This document shows positions 24,464 through 33,790 of a stretch of 45,096 bases of DNA, piece after piece; within the stretch, counting starts at the first letter, position 1, and every line of letters begins with the position of its first letter. The DNA is from RGIG1927 sp045546275. Lineage in GTDB: Bacteria > Bacillota > Clostridia > UMGS1883. The notes beneath the pieces were generated by a model. It had not been told where the DNA came from and made no database searches. It saw only the letters and a program-made list of their open reading frames with translations. Location: NCBI GenBank assembly GCA_045546275.1, contig JAZQCM010000029.1, forward strand, positions 1 to 45,096. The letters run 5' to 3'. The position numbers were made by a program, and so were the translations under genes.

Positions 24464-26617
24464 ATGGCGGACATTAAAAAGGTTCTTGAAAAAATGACCA
24501 TGCGTGAAAAAATCGGTCAGCTTATGCAATACAATGCCAATATTTTCATAAATACCGGTAGCGCTGTTACAGGTGAAATGGTGCATTTGGGCATTGGCGA
24601 GGATGAGCTTATGAACTTAGGCAGTGTTTTAAATTTCTCAAAGGGCGCAGAGGTTCGTGAAATTCAAAGAAAGAATCTGGATGCATCGGAAAATAAAATA
24701 CCCATGGTTTTTATGATGGACGTTATCCACGGCTTTCGTACAATTTTCCCCATTCCCTTGGCGTTGGGCGGTTCGTTTGACACAAAATTAGTGGAAGAAT
24801 GTACACGATTGGCAGCAAAAGAGGCTTCACAGGGCGGTGTGCATGTGACCTTTACCCCCATGGTGGACTACTCCCGAGATGCCCGCTGGGGCAGAGTGAT
24901 GGAAACTGCAAGTGAGGACGCATACCTTAATTCAATTATGGGTAGTGTGCAGGTTAGGGCTTTTCAGGGTGATGACTTGAAAAAGGAAGGCAACCTTGCC
25001 TGCTGTGTAAAGCATTTTGCAGCATACGGCGGTGCAGAGGCAGGTCGTGACTACAACACGGTTGAGCTTAGTGAAAACGTATTAAGAGAATATTATCTGC
25101 CTGCGTATAAGGCGTGTATTGATGCAGGGGTAAAAATGCTCATGCCCTCCTTTAACACTTTAAACGGTGTGCCATCAGTTGCAAACAAATGGCTCATGCA
25201 GAAAATTTTAAAGGATGAATGGGGCTTTGAGGGCGTTGTTATAAGCGACTACGCAGCAGTAAACGAGCTTATTTATCATGGTGTTTGTGAAAATAAAAAA
25301 CAAGCGGCACGCCTTGCCTTTGAATGCAATTGCGACATTGAAATGTGCTCCTCTGCTTACTTTAACCACCTTGAAGAGCTTATTAATGAAGGCGTATTTT
25401 CGGAAAAACAGCTCGATGAGGCTGTTTTGAGGGTTTTAAAACTTAAGGACGAATTGGGACTTTTTGAAAACCCCTACAAGGGTATTGGCGAAAAAGACCC
25501 CGAGCCAACAGAAGAAAGCAGGCATATTGTGCGAAAGGCTGCGGAAAAATGTGCGGTACTTTTGAAAAACGAGGGCGTTCTGCCCTTTAGTATGGACACA
25601 AAAAAAATTGCAATTATAGGCCCGTTAGGTGACGAAAAGGGCATAATAGGCTTCTGGAGCTGTAACGGACGAAATGAAGAAAGTGTTACCGTGAAGGAAG
25701 GGGTTGAAAAGCTACTGAAAAATGCAACCATACGCTATGTAAAGGGCTGTTCAAACAACTGTGGTGATACTGAAATTGAGCTTGAAGAGGCAATAGCTGC
25801 TGCCACATGGGCAGATACGGTAATTCTTTGCGTTGGCGAAAAGCAGAACTATTCAGGCGAAGGCAACTGCAGGGTGGATTTAACCCTGCCCGGCATGCAG
25901 GAGAAATTGGTAAAGACTGTTTGCAGTGCAAACGGTAACACCGCAGTTGTAACCTTCAGCGGTCGTCCCCTTGTTCTGACAAATGTTGAAAAATCGGCAA
26001 GGGCAATCCTTCACATGTGGTTCCCCGGAACTGAAGGGGGAAGTGCTGTGGCAAATTTATTATTTGGAAGAGCTAACCCTTCGGGCAAGGTTTCAATGAC
26101 CTTTCCCAAAGCTACAGGTCAGTGTCCCATTTATTACAACCACAAATCCACAGCAAGACCAAAGCCTGTGGAGAAGGAAAACGAGCACATACCCTACAAT
26201 TCAAACTATATTGATTGCGGTAATTTGCCTCTTTATTCCTTCGGGCATGGCTTGAGCTATTCGGATTTTGTGTATGAAAGCTTAACCTTGTCGGAAAAAA
26301 ACATGACAAGAGACGGGAAAATCACCGCAACGGTTACTGTTTTAAATAACAGTAGTACAGAAGGCGAAGAAGTTGTTATGCTTTACATACATGACTTAGT
26401 TGCAACAGTTGCACGTCCCGTTGCACAGCTTATTGACTTTAAAAAGCTTTCCTTTGCGCCTTTTGAAAGAAAGGAAATAACCTTTGAAATAACTTTGGAT
26501 AAACTGAAATTCTGGAATATTGAAAATAAGTTCGTTGCCGAAAACGGAAAGTTCGAAATTTCAACAGGCTATGCCGATCATTTAATACACACAAAAAGCT
26601 TTATTCTTACAGACTGA
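24464..26617 (+). CDS. GH3 beta-glycosidase (beta-glucosidase/beta-xylosidase-like), cytosolic
   Basis: 717 residues, no signal peptide. N-terminal GH3 barrel with FMMDVIHGFRTIFP, RDARWGRVMET, CVKHFAAYG and nucleophile Asp262 in VVISDYAAV; C-terminal alpha/beta sandwich with IAIIGPLGDEKG and a probable acid/base Glu in NYSGEGNCR; fibronectin III-like domain at the end (about 620-710). Domain order and motifs fit the beta-glucosidase (BglX-like) branch. AAAGGGGAGG precedes the ATG. Its product probably acts on oligosaccharides together with the GH2 enzyme of the same transcript. Confidence 0.9.
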   Translation: MADIKKVLEKMTMREKIGQLMQYNANIFINTGSAVTGEMVHLGIGEDELMNLGSVLNFSKGAEVREIQRKNLDASENKIPMVFMMDVIHGFRTIFPIPLALGGSFDTKLVEECTRLAAKEASQGGVHVTFTPMVDYSRDARWGRVMETASEDAYLNSIMGSVQVRAFQGDDLKKEGNLACCVKHFAAYGGAEAGRDYNTVELSENVLREYYLPAYKACIDAGVKMLMPSFNTLNGVPSVANKWLMQKILKDEWGFEGVVISDYAAVNELIYHGVCENKKQAARLAFECNCDIEMCSSAYFNHLEELINEGVFSEKQLDEAVLRVLKLKDELGLFENPYKGIGEKDPEPTEESRHIVRKAAEKCAVLLKNEGVLPFSMDTKKIAIIGPLGDEKGIIGFWSCNGRNEESVTVKEGVEKLLKNATIRYVKGCSNNCGDTEIELEEAIAAATWADTVILCVGEKQNYSGEGNCRVDLTLPGMQEKLVKTVCSANGNTAVVTFSGRPLVLTNVEKSARAILHMWFPGTEGGSAVANLLFGRANPSGKVSMTFPKATGQCPIYYNHKSTARPKPVEKENEHIPYNSNYIDCGNLPLYSFGHGLSYSDFVYESLTLSEKNMTRDGKITATVTVLNNSSTEGEEVVMLYIHDLVATVARPVAQLIDFKKLSFAPFERKEITFEITLDKLKFWNIENKFVAENGKFEISTGYADHLIHTKSFILTD

Positions 26618-26656
26618 AAAAAGGTCTTATAAGGATTTTCCTTATAAGACCTTTTT
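26618..26656. terminator. Bidirectional terminator, GH3 / secreted GH gene
   Basis: A 17-base perfect inverted repeat, AAAAAGGTCTTATAAGG (26618-26634) and its complement (26640-26656), lies between two convergent operons. Confidence 0.92.
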
Positions 26657-26657
26657 C

Positions 26658-29600
26658 TTAGTTTATTGTTTTTGCATTGCAAAGGGGTGTTATGGAGTTT
26701 TCACTCCATATAAAAGCCTTTGAGTTTGCTTTGTAGGGAATAGTGGGAGTTAACATTTCGTCCTTTGTAAGGGAAATGGGAAAGGTTTCAACCTTTTTTA
26801 ATTCTTCGCCATCGTAAGACGCAACAATTAAAGTTGCATCAAGGGTTTTAAAGCATTGAATGTTTAAAACTGTTTTATTGTCTTTAACCGACCAAAAAGT
26901 TATTTCACAGGCATTATCGGTTACAATAACCCTTTGCTTAATGTAATTTATGTCGGTGCAGTAGCCCTCGGGCACAATTAATTCACCTGTAACAACATAC
27001 GTTCCCGAAACTGCTGTGTCAACAATTTCACTGTCAAGCCAATTAATGCCAATGCTCACCCCGTTTGAAATTACACTTTCTGCAAGAGTTAGCTTATCGC
27101 CTCGTGTCACAACCTTTGCAGGGAGAGAAGGCACTTCAACTTGCGTTAGTTCAGAATCGCCAAGCTCATAAAGCTTAAAGTTTCCAATGCAAAGATACTC
27201 CGCCATCTGGAGCCAGTAGGCGTTGAATAAAAAGTAGTCGGCACCTTCGCCTGAATTAAAGGCAAGAGAGTAGGTATTCCAGTTGCCACCCACATTTTGC
27301 ATGTCGCCATTGGTGCAGGTAAAGGCTTTGTCCGAAGTGAAATTCAGTGTGTCGCCTGTTGAATAAGATGAGGGAATATAGAAGTTTTCGCCCTCGTCCA
27401 TATCTATTGCACCAAAGCGGACAGAAGCTTTTCCGCTTACGGTAAAGCCGTCAAAGGAGAAATAATAATTTGTATTTTCCTTAATTGGCACAAAGGATAA
27501 AAGCGACTTGTTTCCGTTCCATGCACAGCTTTGCCAGTTGGACGCCATGTGCTCAACAAGATAGGTGTCGCTTCCGTTGTAACCGTAGTAGAAGGTGTCA
27601 ACGCCATCCTTTTCAACTGCACCTGTAGTAAGGTAACCTGAATTGGTTATGGGAATGAGGTTTTCATACGTTCCGTCAGCTTTTATAACAGGCTTCTGAT
27701 AGGTCGAATCGGTGGGGTGACCATTTGTGTTACTGCCAACAAACCATTGCTCCATATCACTTCCCGAGTTATCGGAGAAGGAGGGGTTTTGGTAAAGGTT
27801 TTCGCCCTTTATTAAATAAGATTCGCCGTCGATTGTGACATAGTCAGTTGTGTTATCAACTTCAATGTCCCCTTCAGTTGCTTTTGTAAAGGTGGCAAAA
27901 ATTTTGGTGTTTTCCTGAATTGTAAAGCTTGTGCGGTAAATATTGTAGTCATCTGTTTTAAGGGTTTGCAAATAATCCTTGCCGTTTATTGTAAGGGAGG
28001 AAATTCCGCCCTCGGGAACAAGGTAAACATTCACCTCTTCGCCAATGTGAGCTGTGGTTTTGTCGGTATAAACATACCCGTTTTCAGACGAGGAAACCTT
28101 TACAGTGTATTTTGTGTCGTCAAGTGGTGCCATCGCCACTGCAGGAGTTATAATAAACTTGTCAAAATTAGGTGTGTAGTTTAAAAGACGGTTTGTTCCC
28201 GGCTCACTTTTGCTTCCACCCCAAAGAACATGCCATGAGTCATCGTTATAAATACGGATTTTGTTTTCACCCTTTGTGAGATTTACAGGGATTGTTCTTT
28301 CAAGGAAGGTTGCCTCCGAGAAGGAATTGGGGAAGAAGTAACGCTTTGCATTTTCCTTGTCGCCATTCACCATAAAGGAGGCGTAGCGGTCAATAATTTT
28401 AATATTGTAGGAATGTGTGCCGCAAAGCTCGTCGTTTGACTGGAACACCTGCATTTTGTAAAGCCCTGTAAAAGGAGCATCAACTGTAAGCTCAAGGTAT
28501 TTTCCAACTGTTTCGTGTGCCTTTTCATCACCTGAAAGAGGAGTTACAAAGGTAATAGAGTCAATTACTTTCGTTTCAAAGGTGCCCTCGGCATCTTCCG
28601 CCTCGTAAGTTTTTGAAAGGTCAACCATTGCGTCCGAAACTGTCATGAAGTCAACTGCGCCATTTACAGTTAAGTCATAGTCAATAATATTAAGTCCTTT
28701 TCTGAGGAAAATTGTTGTGTGGGCATTTCGCCATTGGTCTGTAGCTTCAATTTCAACATTTGTAAGATAATTTGTAAAGGTCAGGTTTGTGTTGTCAAGG
28801 AAAAGTCGGATAGCACCGTCATTTTCTGCAATGTAGCGGAAGTTCACATTGTAAAGCTTTGACTCGGGAACCCTTACAACATGGCGGACACCGCCCTTTT
28901 CTTCAACAGGTACCAAAGAAAGCTCTGTAACATAGCCGCTTTCGGAATAGCCTGCAATTTCATTTTTGGTAAGAGCCTTACTTTCCTTATTAAAATCGGC
29001 TTCTTCAGCTTCAAAAATTTCGTTATACGTTGGCACATCTTCATTAAAGCCTGCCACGTGGGAAACGTACAAAGCGTCGTGGAATGCACCCTTTTCGGAG
29101 GAATACATAACCTTAACTTTGTGCTTGCCACGTGTTAAGCTAACGTATTTATCTGCCATGCCTTCCATTGAATAAAAGAGGGTGTTGGGCAAATAAAGTG
29201 TGTCTTCCTCTGAATCAATAAAAAGCTTTTGGGTGATGTTTTTAGGCGCATGAGTTGCGGTGTTGTTTCTTGTTGACCCTTCGCCGTTGCCGTAAATAAA
29301 GCTTAATTTGTAAAGTCCGTCATAGGGAATGTCAATGTTGTAGCACAAGCCGTCGCCTTCCTGGTCAAAGCCGCCCATACGTACTCTTCCTGAACAGAAA
29401 TAACGTGGTTTTTCAATGGGGGAGGACTCCTGCTCGGTAATAAGTGCGCCGTAGTGCTGAGCCTTTTCTGCTTCATACAAGGTGTGGTACCCGCTTTTTG
29501 CAATGTAGGGTGTTGTTTTATCGGTTTTTGTTATAGTAACACGGTACGCTGTTGAAAAAAGCATGTTACTAAGATTAACAGAAACTGTGCCGTCTATAAC

Positions 29601-30815
29601 GGGGAATACGCCCTCAAGAATTGCTTTTGGTGCATCGGAAGCGCCATGATAGCCTGTAAAATAGCTTGCCTCAACCTTTATATTCACATATTTGTCGTTT
29701 TTAAAAACATTTGTTTTGTCAATATTATTAAGGTTAATAATTCCGTTGCCGTCGTTGCCACCTGCTAAAACTGTGGCTGACTGCTTTGCCTCGTCAATTG
29801 AAGAAAGACCGTAAAAGCGGTCAAAGCTTGTGTTTTTGCTTGTTACAGCCAAGGTTTTGCCACTCATGTCGCCGTACCATTTATAAACCCACCATGCACC
29901 GTTGCCGTCGTTGGCGTTGGCGGTAAGGTCGTTTAAGTTATTTGCCTGATGCCAAAAGGGCAAACAGCCGTAAACCTGGTTGTCTTCAAGGCGTGCAATC
30001 CAGTTAACAAGTCTACCGGGCACACCGCAGTCGGAGTAGTCGGCATATTCATTTATTACAATCTGCTTTTCTTCAATACCTAAAGCACGGCAAATACTTC
30101 TGTAATCTGCAAAATGGTCATCCATTGTGTCAAGACAGCCCACCTGCAGTTCATGCCATGTTATAACATCGGGCAGACAGTTATTGTTTTTGCAGTATTC
30201 AAGGTAGTTATACATGTTGTTGTGTCCGCGATACACTGCATCGTTGGGACCTGCAATTACGCTGTTGGGGTCTGATGCTTTAATGGCATCGTAGTAAATT
30301 TTCCATGCCTCGTTAAAGCCTGCGACACCATTTACAGGGGTGCCTTCGTTAATGGGAATGTATACCATTCGTGAGTCAATGTCGGGATATTTTTCACGCA
30401 TTGAATCTTTCCATTGTGCAACGTGAGGTGCAATGATTGTTTTTAAAACATTGCCGTAGTCGTAAGCGTTTGCAGTAACCCCAAACACCCCGTAGTAGTT
30501 GGAGTTGTACATTTGAATCTGCTCGCCACCTGCCTGGAAAAACTCATCTGCAACATCCAGAGCGTCTCCATAAGGGTGCTCTGTGCCCAATGCGCCCTTT
30601 GTTGCAAGGACCTTGGGCTTTAAGGGGGTAAGGGTATTAACATCGGGAACGCCTTCGTTACTTATTCCGTACAAAAAGCCTGCACTGCCGTGGAGAATGT
30701 CATGGTCTGTTTTTGTCATGTCCACATTAAGAGTGGGAGTGTTATCAACGGCAAAGACAGGTATGCAGGGAAGAATTAGCGAAAGTATTAAAAAATAAGA
30801 TAACAGCTTTTTCAT
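26658..30815 (-). CDS. Large secreted multidomain glycoside hydrolase (clan GH-A-like, GH39-like)
   Basis: 1385 residues, exported by a signal peptide (about 1-22). The catalytic part (about 30-440) resembles clan GH-A barrels of the GH39 type: acid/base candidate Glu157 in YIPINEGTP and nucleophile candidate Glu256 in IVINEYAD, about 100 residues apart. Then three CBM6/35-like modules each open with an EAE/EAED motif (about 446-590, 600-735, 745-895), followed by a beta repeat (about 902-978), a CBM4/9-like jelly roll (about 1005-1218), an Ig-like module (about 1225-1300) and a C-terminal beta domain common in secreted clostridial proteins. No LPxTG, SLH or dockerin was seen. Its ATG directly abuts the GH31 stop (TAAATG), so it is co-translated. 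The family is not assignable with certainty. Confidence 0.78.
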   Translation of the reverse strand: MKKLLSYFLILSLILPCIPVFAVDNTPTLNVDMTKTDHDILHGSAGFLYGISNEGVPDVNTLTPLKPKVLATKGALGTEHPYGDALDVADEFFQAGGEQIQMYNSNYYGVFGVTANAYDYGNVLKTIIAPHVAQWKDSMREKYPDIDSRMVYIPINEGTPVNGVAGFNEAWKIYYDAIKASDPNSVIAGPNDAVYRGHNNMYNYLEYCKNNNCLPDVITWHELQVGCLDTMDDHFADYRSICRALGIEEKQIVINEYADYSDCGVPGRLVNWIARLEDNQVYGCLPFWHQANNLNDLTANANDGNGAWWVYKWYGDMSGKTLAVTSKNTSFDRFYGLSSIDEAKQSATVLAGGNDGNGIINLNNIDKTNVFKNDKYVNIKVEASYFTGYHGASDAPKAILEGVFPVIDGTVSVNLSNMLFSTAYRVTITKTDKTTPYIAKSGYHTLYEAEKAQHYGALITEQESSPIEKPRYFCSGRVRMGGFDQEGDGLCYNIDIPYDGLYKLSFIYGNGEGSTRNNTATHAPKNITQKLFIDSEEDTLYLPNTLFYSMEGMADKYVSLTRGKHKVKVMYSSEKGAFHDALYVSHVAGFNEDVPTYNEIFEAEEADFNKESKALTKNEIAGYSESGYVTELSLVPVEEKGGVRHVVRVPESKLYNVNFRYIAENDGAIRLFLDNTNLTFTNYLTNVEIEATDQWRNAHTTIFLRKGLNIIDYDLTVNGAVDFMTVSDAMVDLSKTYEAEDAEGTFETKVIDSITFVTPLSGDEKAHETVGKYLELTVDAPFTGLYKMQVFQSNDELCGTHSYNIKIIDRYASFMVNGDKENAKRYFFPNSFSEATFLERTIPVNLTKGENKIRIYNDDSWHVLWGGSKSEPGTNRLLNYTPNFDKFIITPAVAMAPLDDTKYTVKVSSSENGYVYTDKTTAHIGEEVNVYLVPEGGISSLTINGKDYLQTLKTDDYNIYRTSFTIQENTKIFATFTKATEGDIEVDNTTDYVTIDGESYLIKGENLYQNPSFSDNSGSDMEQWFVGSNTNGHPTDSTYQKPVIKADGTYENLIPITNSGYLTTGAVEKDGVDTFYYGYNGSDTYLVEHMASNWQSCAWNGNKSLLSFVPIKENTNYYFSFDGFTVSGKASVRFGAIDMDEGENFYIPSSYSTGDTLNFTSDKAFTCTNGDMQNVGGNWNTYSLAFNSGEGADYFLFNAYWLQMAEYLCIGNFKLYELGDSELTQVEVPSLPAKVVTRGDKLTLAESVISNGVSIGINWLDSEIVDTAVSGTYVVTGELIVPEGYCTDINYIKQRVIVTDNACEITFWSVKDNKTVLNIQCFKTLDATLIVASYDGEELKKVETFPISLTKDEMLTPTIPYKANSKAFIWSENSITPLCNAKTIN

Positions 30816-32786
30816 TTAAAATACCTCTAAAACATCGCTGCCCTTTTTGCAAAAGGCAATAAATTCATCAATTTCAGCGTGGCAGGTATATTCCTTGCCA
30901 CCCTCGTATTCTTTTTTGTCGCTTGTTCTTACCCATGTGCCTTCAGGCAGATAAACCTTTCTTTCGGTTGCGCCCTCTTTGTAAATGGGAGCAAAAACAA
31001 TATCCGAGCCGAAAAGGTATTCGTCGTCAATGCTGTAGCACTTTTCGTCTTCATAATAGTCAAAGAACAAGGGACGCATCATGGGTGTACCACATTCTGA
31101 GGCAATGTCCATGTGGTGAAGAATGTAGGGCTTTAAGCGGTTACGGAGTAAAACAAGGTCGCGAAGAATGGGGAAGTTCTTTTCACCAAAGGACCAGATT
31201 TCGTTGTCGCCACCACTTACTTCTTTAACTCCGGGATGACGGGGAATATAGCCGTTGGGCTTTTTTCTTGCTCCGTGAAGTCGCATAACAGGGCAGAAAA
31301 GACCAAACTGGAACCAACGAACAATAAGCTCACGGAAATAATCCGACTCAATGTCGCCCTGATGGAAACCGCCAATGTCACTGTTCCACCACACAATCCC
31401 GCACATTGACATTGAAAGACCCGATACAATACTTTCAAAAAGTGCATGGAAGGTGGAGGGAATGTCGCCGTTCCACACAATTGCACCAAACTTCTGGCTG
31501 CCGGGGTAGCTTGCGCGTGTTAATGTTGCAACGTCTTCCTCGCCTTCGTTTTTAAGTGCATCGTAGAAAAGCTTTTGATAATAATAAGGATAGGTAAGTG
31601 CAGTTTGTGCACCGTTGCCTATGTAAAACTTAAGGTTTTTGAACTGCTGGGGATGAACCTCAGGCTCTGCTTCGTCAAGCCAGTAGGTTTTTATGCCGTA
31701 GGAATAATAGCTCTTTTTAATTTGCTCCCACACATATTCACGTGTTCTGGGGTTTGTGGGGTCAATAAAGTCCTGCAAGCCGTAAAACTCAAAGGTGCCT
31801 CGTTGGCCGTTTTCAGTTCTTACAAGCATGTTTTCGTCGTTCATTGCCTTAAAGTTTTTCGAATGGGGATTAATTGTGGGCCATATTGAAACAATGGGGC
31901 GGATATTCATTGAATACAGCTCGTCGCACATTGCCTTGGGGTCAGGCCAGAGTGAAGGCTCAAAGTCCCAGTCGCCCTGCTCGGTCCAGTGGAAATAGTC
32001 AATAACAATAGCATCAACGGGAATGTTGAGCTCATGATATTTTCTTGCAACCTCCAAAAGGTCGTCCTGACTTTCGTAGCGCAGTTTGCACTGCCAGAAG
32101 CCTGCCGCCCAATCGGGCATTTTTGGTGAAAAGCCTGTTAAGTTGCAGTAAATATTCATTGTAGCCTTTGGTGTGTCGCCTGCAAAAACAAGATAATCTG
32201 CCTGATATGCACTGTCTGACTGCCAAAGGGTGTGGTTATTTGTAAATTCGCATCGACCCGGGGAGGGATTGTTCCAGAAAAATCCGTAGCCTAAAGAGGA
32301 ATAAATAACAGGCATGGAGGACTTTGTGTTGTAGTGGATAAGCTCACTGGAGCAACCCTTTTTGTCAAAGTAGGGGGTTTGCTCCTGCCCAAGACCGTAT
32401 ATGTGTTCGTTTTCATTTGAGTCAAAAAGTGCTCTTATCTGATAGTTGTCGCCTTCAACATGGCTGTACTTTCTTACAGGGTCGCCCTCTTCACGGGTGG
32501 AAAGTATTCTTTTGCCGTTTTTGAAAAAGTGTATTCTGTAGCCGCCCCACACACGCCAGAGCTCTGCCTTTAAATTGCCGTTTGTAAGGCTTATGCCGTC
32601 GTTGTTGATTTGCGAAATGGTAAAGTCACTTTCCTTTTGGGGAAGAAGTGTCCAGCTTTCGTCACTTACAGTGTTGTTTCGGGTTGCTCTCACTCTTATG
32701 CAATCCTTGCCATAAGGCTCAACCACCACAAGTTCGTCACGCATTTGAAAAACAATGCTTTTTTCTGTGTGCTTTAATATACTCAT
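30816..32786 (-). CDS. GH31 alpha-glycosidase (alpha-xylosidase/alpha-glucosidase), cytosolic
   Basis: 656 residues without signal peptide. N-terminal galactose-mutarotase-like domain (about 1-215), TIM barrel (about 220-560), C-terminal beta domain. Nucleophile Asp371 lies in YWLDEAEPE and acid/base Asp441 in WNGDIPST; IVIDYFHWTEQGDWDF and the WWNSDIGGF segment complete the GH31 signature. The DYFHW...DWDFEP...WPDP form is what I associate with alpha-xylosidase-like members, but alpha-glucosidase or another activity is possible. CAGGAGG lies 6 bases before the ATG. First gene of an operon with the secreted enzyme, divergent from an AraC regulator. Confidence 0.88.
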   Translation of the reverse strand: MSILKHTEKSIVFQMRDELVVVEPYGKDCIRVRATRNNTVSDESWTLLPQKESDFTISQINNDGISLTNGNLKAELWRVWGGYRIHFFKNGKRILSTREEGDPVRKYSHVEGDNYQIRALFDSNENEHIYGLGQEQTPYFDKKGCSSELIHYNTKSSMPVIYSSLGYGFFWNNPSPGRCEFTNNHTLWQSDSAYQADYLVFAGDTPKATMNIYCNLTGFSPKMPDWAAGFWQCKLRYESQDDLLEVARKYHELNIPVDAIVIDYFHWTEQGDWDFEPSLWPDPKAMCDELYSMNIRPIVSIWPTINPHSKNFKAMNDENMLVRTENGQRGTFEFYGLQDFIDPTNPRTREYVWEQIKKSYYSYGIKTYWLDEAEPEVHPQQFKNLKFYIGNGAQTALTYPYYYQKLFYDALKNEGEEDVATLTRASYPGSQKFGAIVWNGDIPSTFHALFESIVSGLSMSMCGIVWWNSDIGGFHQGDIESDYFRELIVRWFQFGLFCPVMRLHGARKKPNGYIPRHPGVKEVSGGDNEIWSFGEKNFPILRDLVLLRNRLKPYILHHMDIASECGTPMMRPLFFDYYEDEKCYSIDDEYLFGSDIVFAPIYKEGATERKVYLPEGTWVRTSDKKEYEGGKEYTCHAEIDEFIAFCKKGSDVLEVF

Positions 32787-32845
32787 AATAAACCTCCTGT
32801 TGACAAGTGTAGTTTAGTTTATTATAATTTTATCATACAATAAGC

Positions 32846-32875
32846 TTGAAAAACTATAACTGTATTGACTAAAAT
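32846..32875 (+). promoter_or_regulatory. Divergent promoter region, AraC gene / GH31 operon
   Basis: Rightward: TTGAAA (32846-32851), 18-base spacer, TAAAAT (32870-32875). Leftward, a TATAAT (32822-32827 region) has no good -35, as expected if the GH31 operon needs an activator. Confidence 0.45.
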
Positions 32876-32903
32876 TATAACAAAATTGACATAAGGTGAT
32901 AAC

Positions 32904-33725
32904 ATGAAGCAATATGAAAACATGCAGCACGGCACAAAGGCTTTTCCTGTGGGCATTCATGACACAATCTGTGCCGACGGCTTTGCCCTTTACCCTCACA
33001 TTCACCGGGAATTTGAGTTTTTGGTTATGACTGAGGGCAGAGGAACAATATACATAGAAAATGAAAAGTTTGAAATAAATAAAGGCGAAGGTATTTTCAT
33101 AAATTCCGAGGAGTTGCACATTGGGGTTAAAACGAACAGTGAAAAAGCTGGTTTTTTTGCAGTGGTGTTTGCGCCCGAGGCTTTTGGAAATCTTGAGCTT
33201 GATAAAGTTGTGGAAAAATACGTGGCGCCTGTTTTAAAAAACGAGGTAAGTGTGAAAAGGCTTCTTGACAAAAGTGTTGTTACGGTTTTAAACAAAATTC
33301 ATAACGAAAAAAGTGAATTGTTGATAAAGGCGTATCTTTATGAGGCGTGGAATCTTCTTTTGGAGGGTGCGAAAAAAAGCGATGATTTAAAAAACACAAA
33401 TATTGAAGAAATTAAAACCGTAATGGAATATATCCGTCGCAATGCGGAATACGAAATAACACTTTCCGACATGGCAAATGCAATTAACATAAGTAGGAGC
33501 TACCTTTGCCGTGAGTTTAAAAAGGTGGTGCACATGACGCCTTTTGAATATCTTATAAGTGTCAGGATTGATAAGGGCTGTGAACTGCTTAAAAACACAG
33601 ATTTGTCCATTGGAGAAATTTCCCAAAGTTGTGGCTTTAACTCCTTTAGTTATTTTACAAAAATTTTCGGTAAAAAAATGCACTGCTCGCCAAAAGAATA
33701 CCGACAGCTGAATTACAAAAGGTAA
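32904..33725 (+). CDS. AraC-family transcriptional regulator
   Basis: 273 residues. Cupin sensor (about 15-110: HIHREFEFLVMTEGRGTIYI, then GEGIFINSEELH) and C-terminal double HTH (about 170-273: ITLSDMANAINISRSYLCREFKK and ISQSCGFNSFSYFTKIFGKK). Probable activator of the divergent GH31-secreted GH operon, and perhaps of the GH2-GH3 operon. AAGGTGATAAC lies before the ATG, an average ribosome site. The inducer is unknown. Confidence 0.9.
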   Translation: MKQYENMQHGTKAFPVGIHDTICADGFALYPHIHREFEFLVMTEGRGTIYIENEKFEINKGEGIFINSEELHIGVKTNSEKAGFFAVVFAPEAFGNLELDKVVEKYVAPVLKNEVSVKRLLDKSVVTVLNKIHNEKSELLIKAYLYEAWNLLLEGAKKSDDLKNTNIEEIKTVMEYIRRNAEYEITLSDMANAINISRSYLCREFKKVVHMTPFEYLISVRIDKGCELLKNTDLSIGEISQSCGFNSFSYFTKIFGKKMHCSPKEYRQLNYKR

Positions 33726-33732
33726 TAAGCAC

Positions 33733-33761
33733 TTGTTATTACAGTGAAATTGTGGTATAAT
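33733..33761 (+). promoter_or_regulatory. Promoter of uppP
   Basis: TTGTTA (33733-33738), 17-base spacer, perfect TATAAT (33756-33761), 29 bases before the ATG. A 7-base inverted repeat GTAATAA/TTATTAC (33722-33742) overlaps the -35. Confidence 0.7.
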
Positions 33762-33790
33762 TTCAATATCAATTAAGAAAGAGGGATAGT

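Noticed and set aside
33722..33742. GTAATAA/TTATTAC repeat as a terminator of the second AraC gene
   Set aside because: The arms are all A/T apart from one G-C pair, there is no T-tract, and it overlaps the -35 of the uppP promoter.
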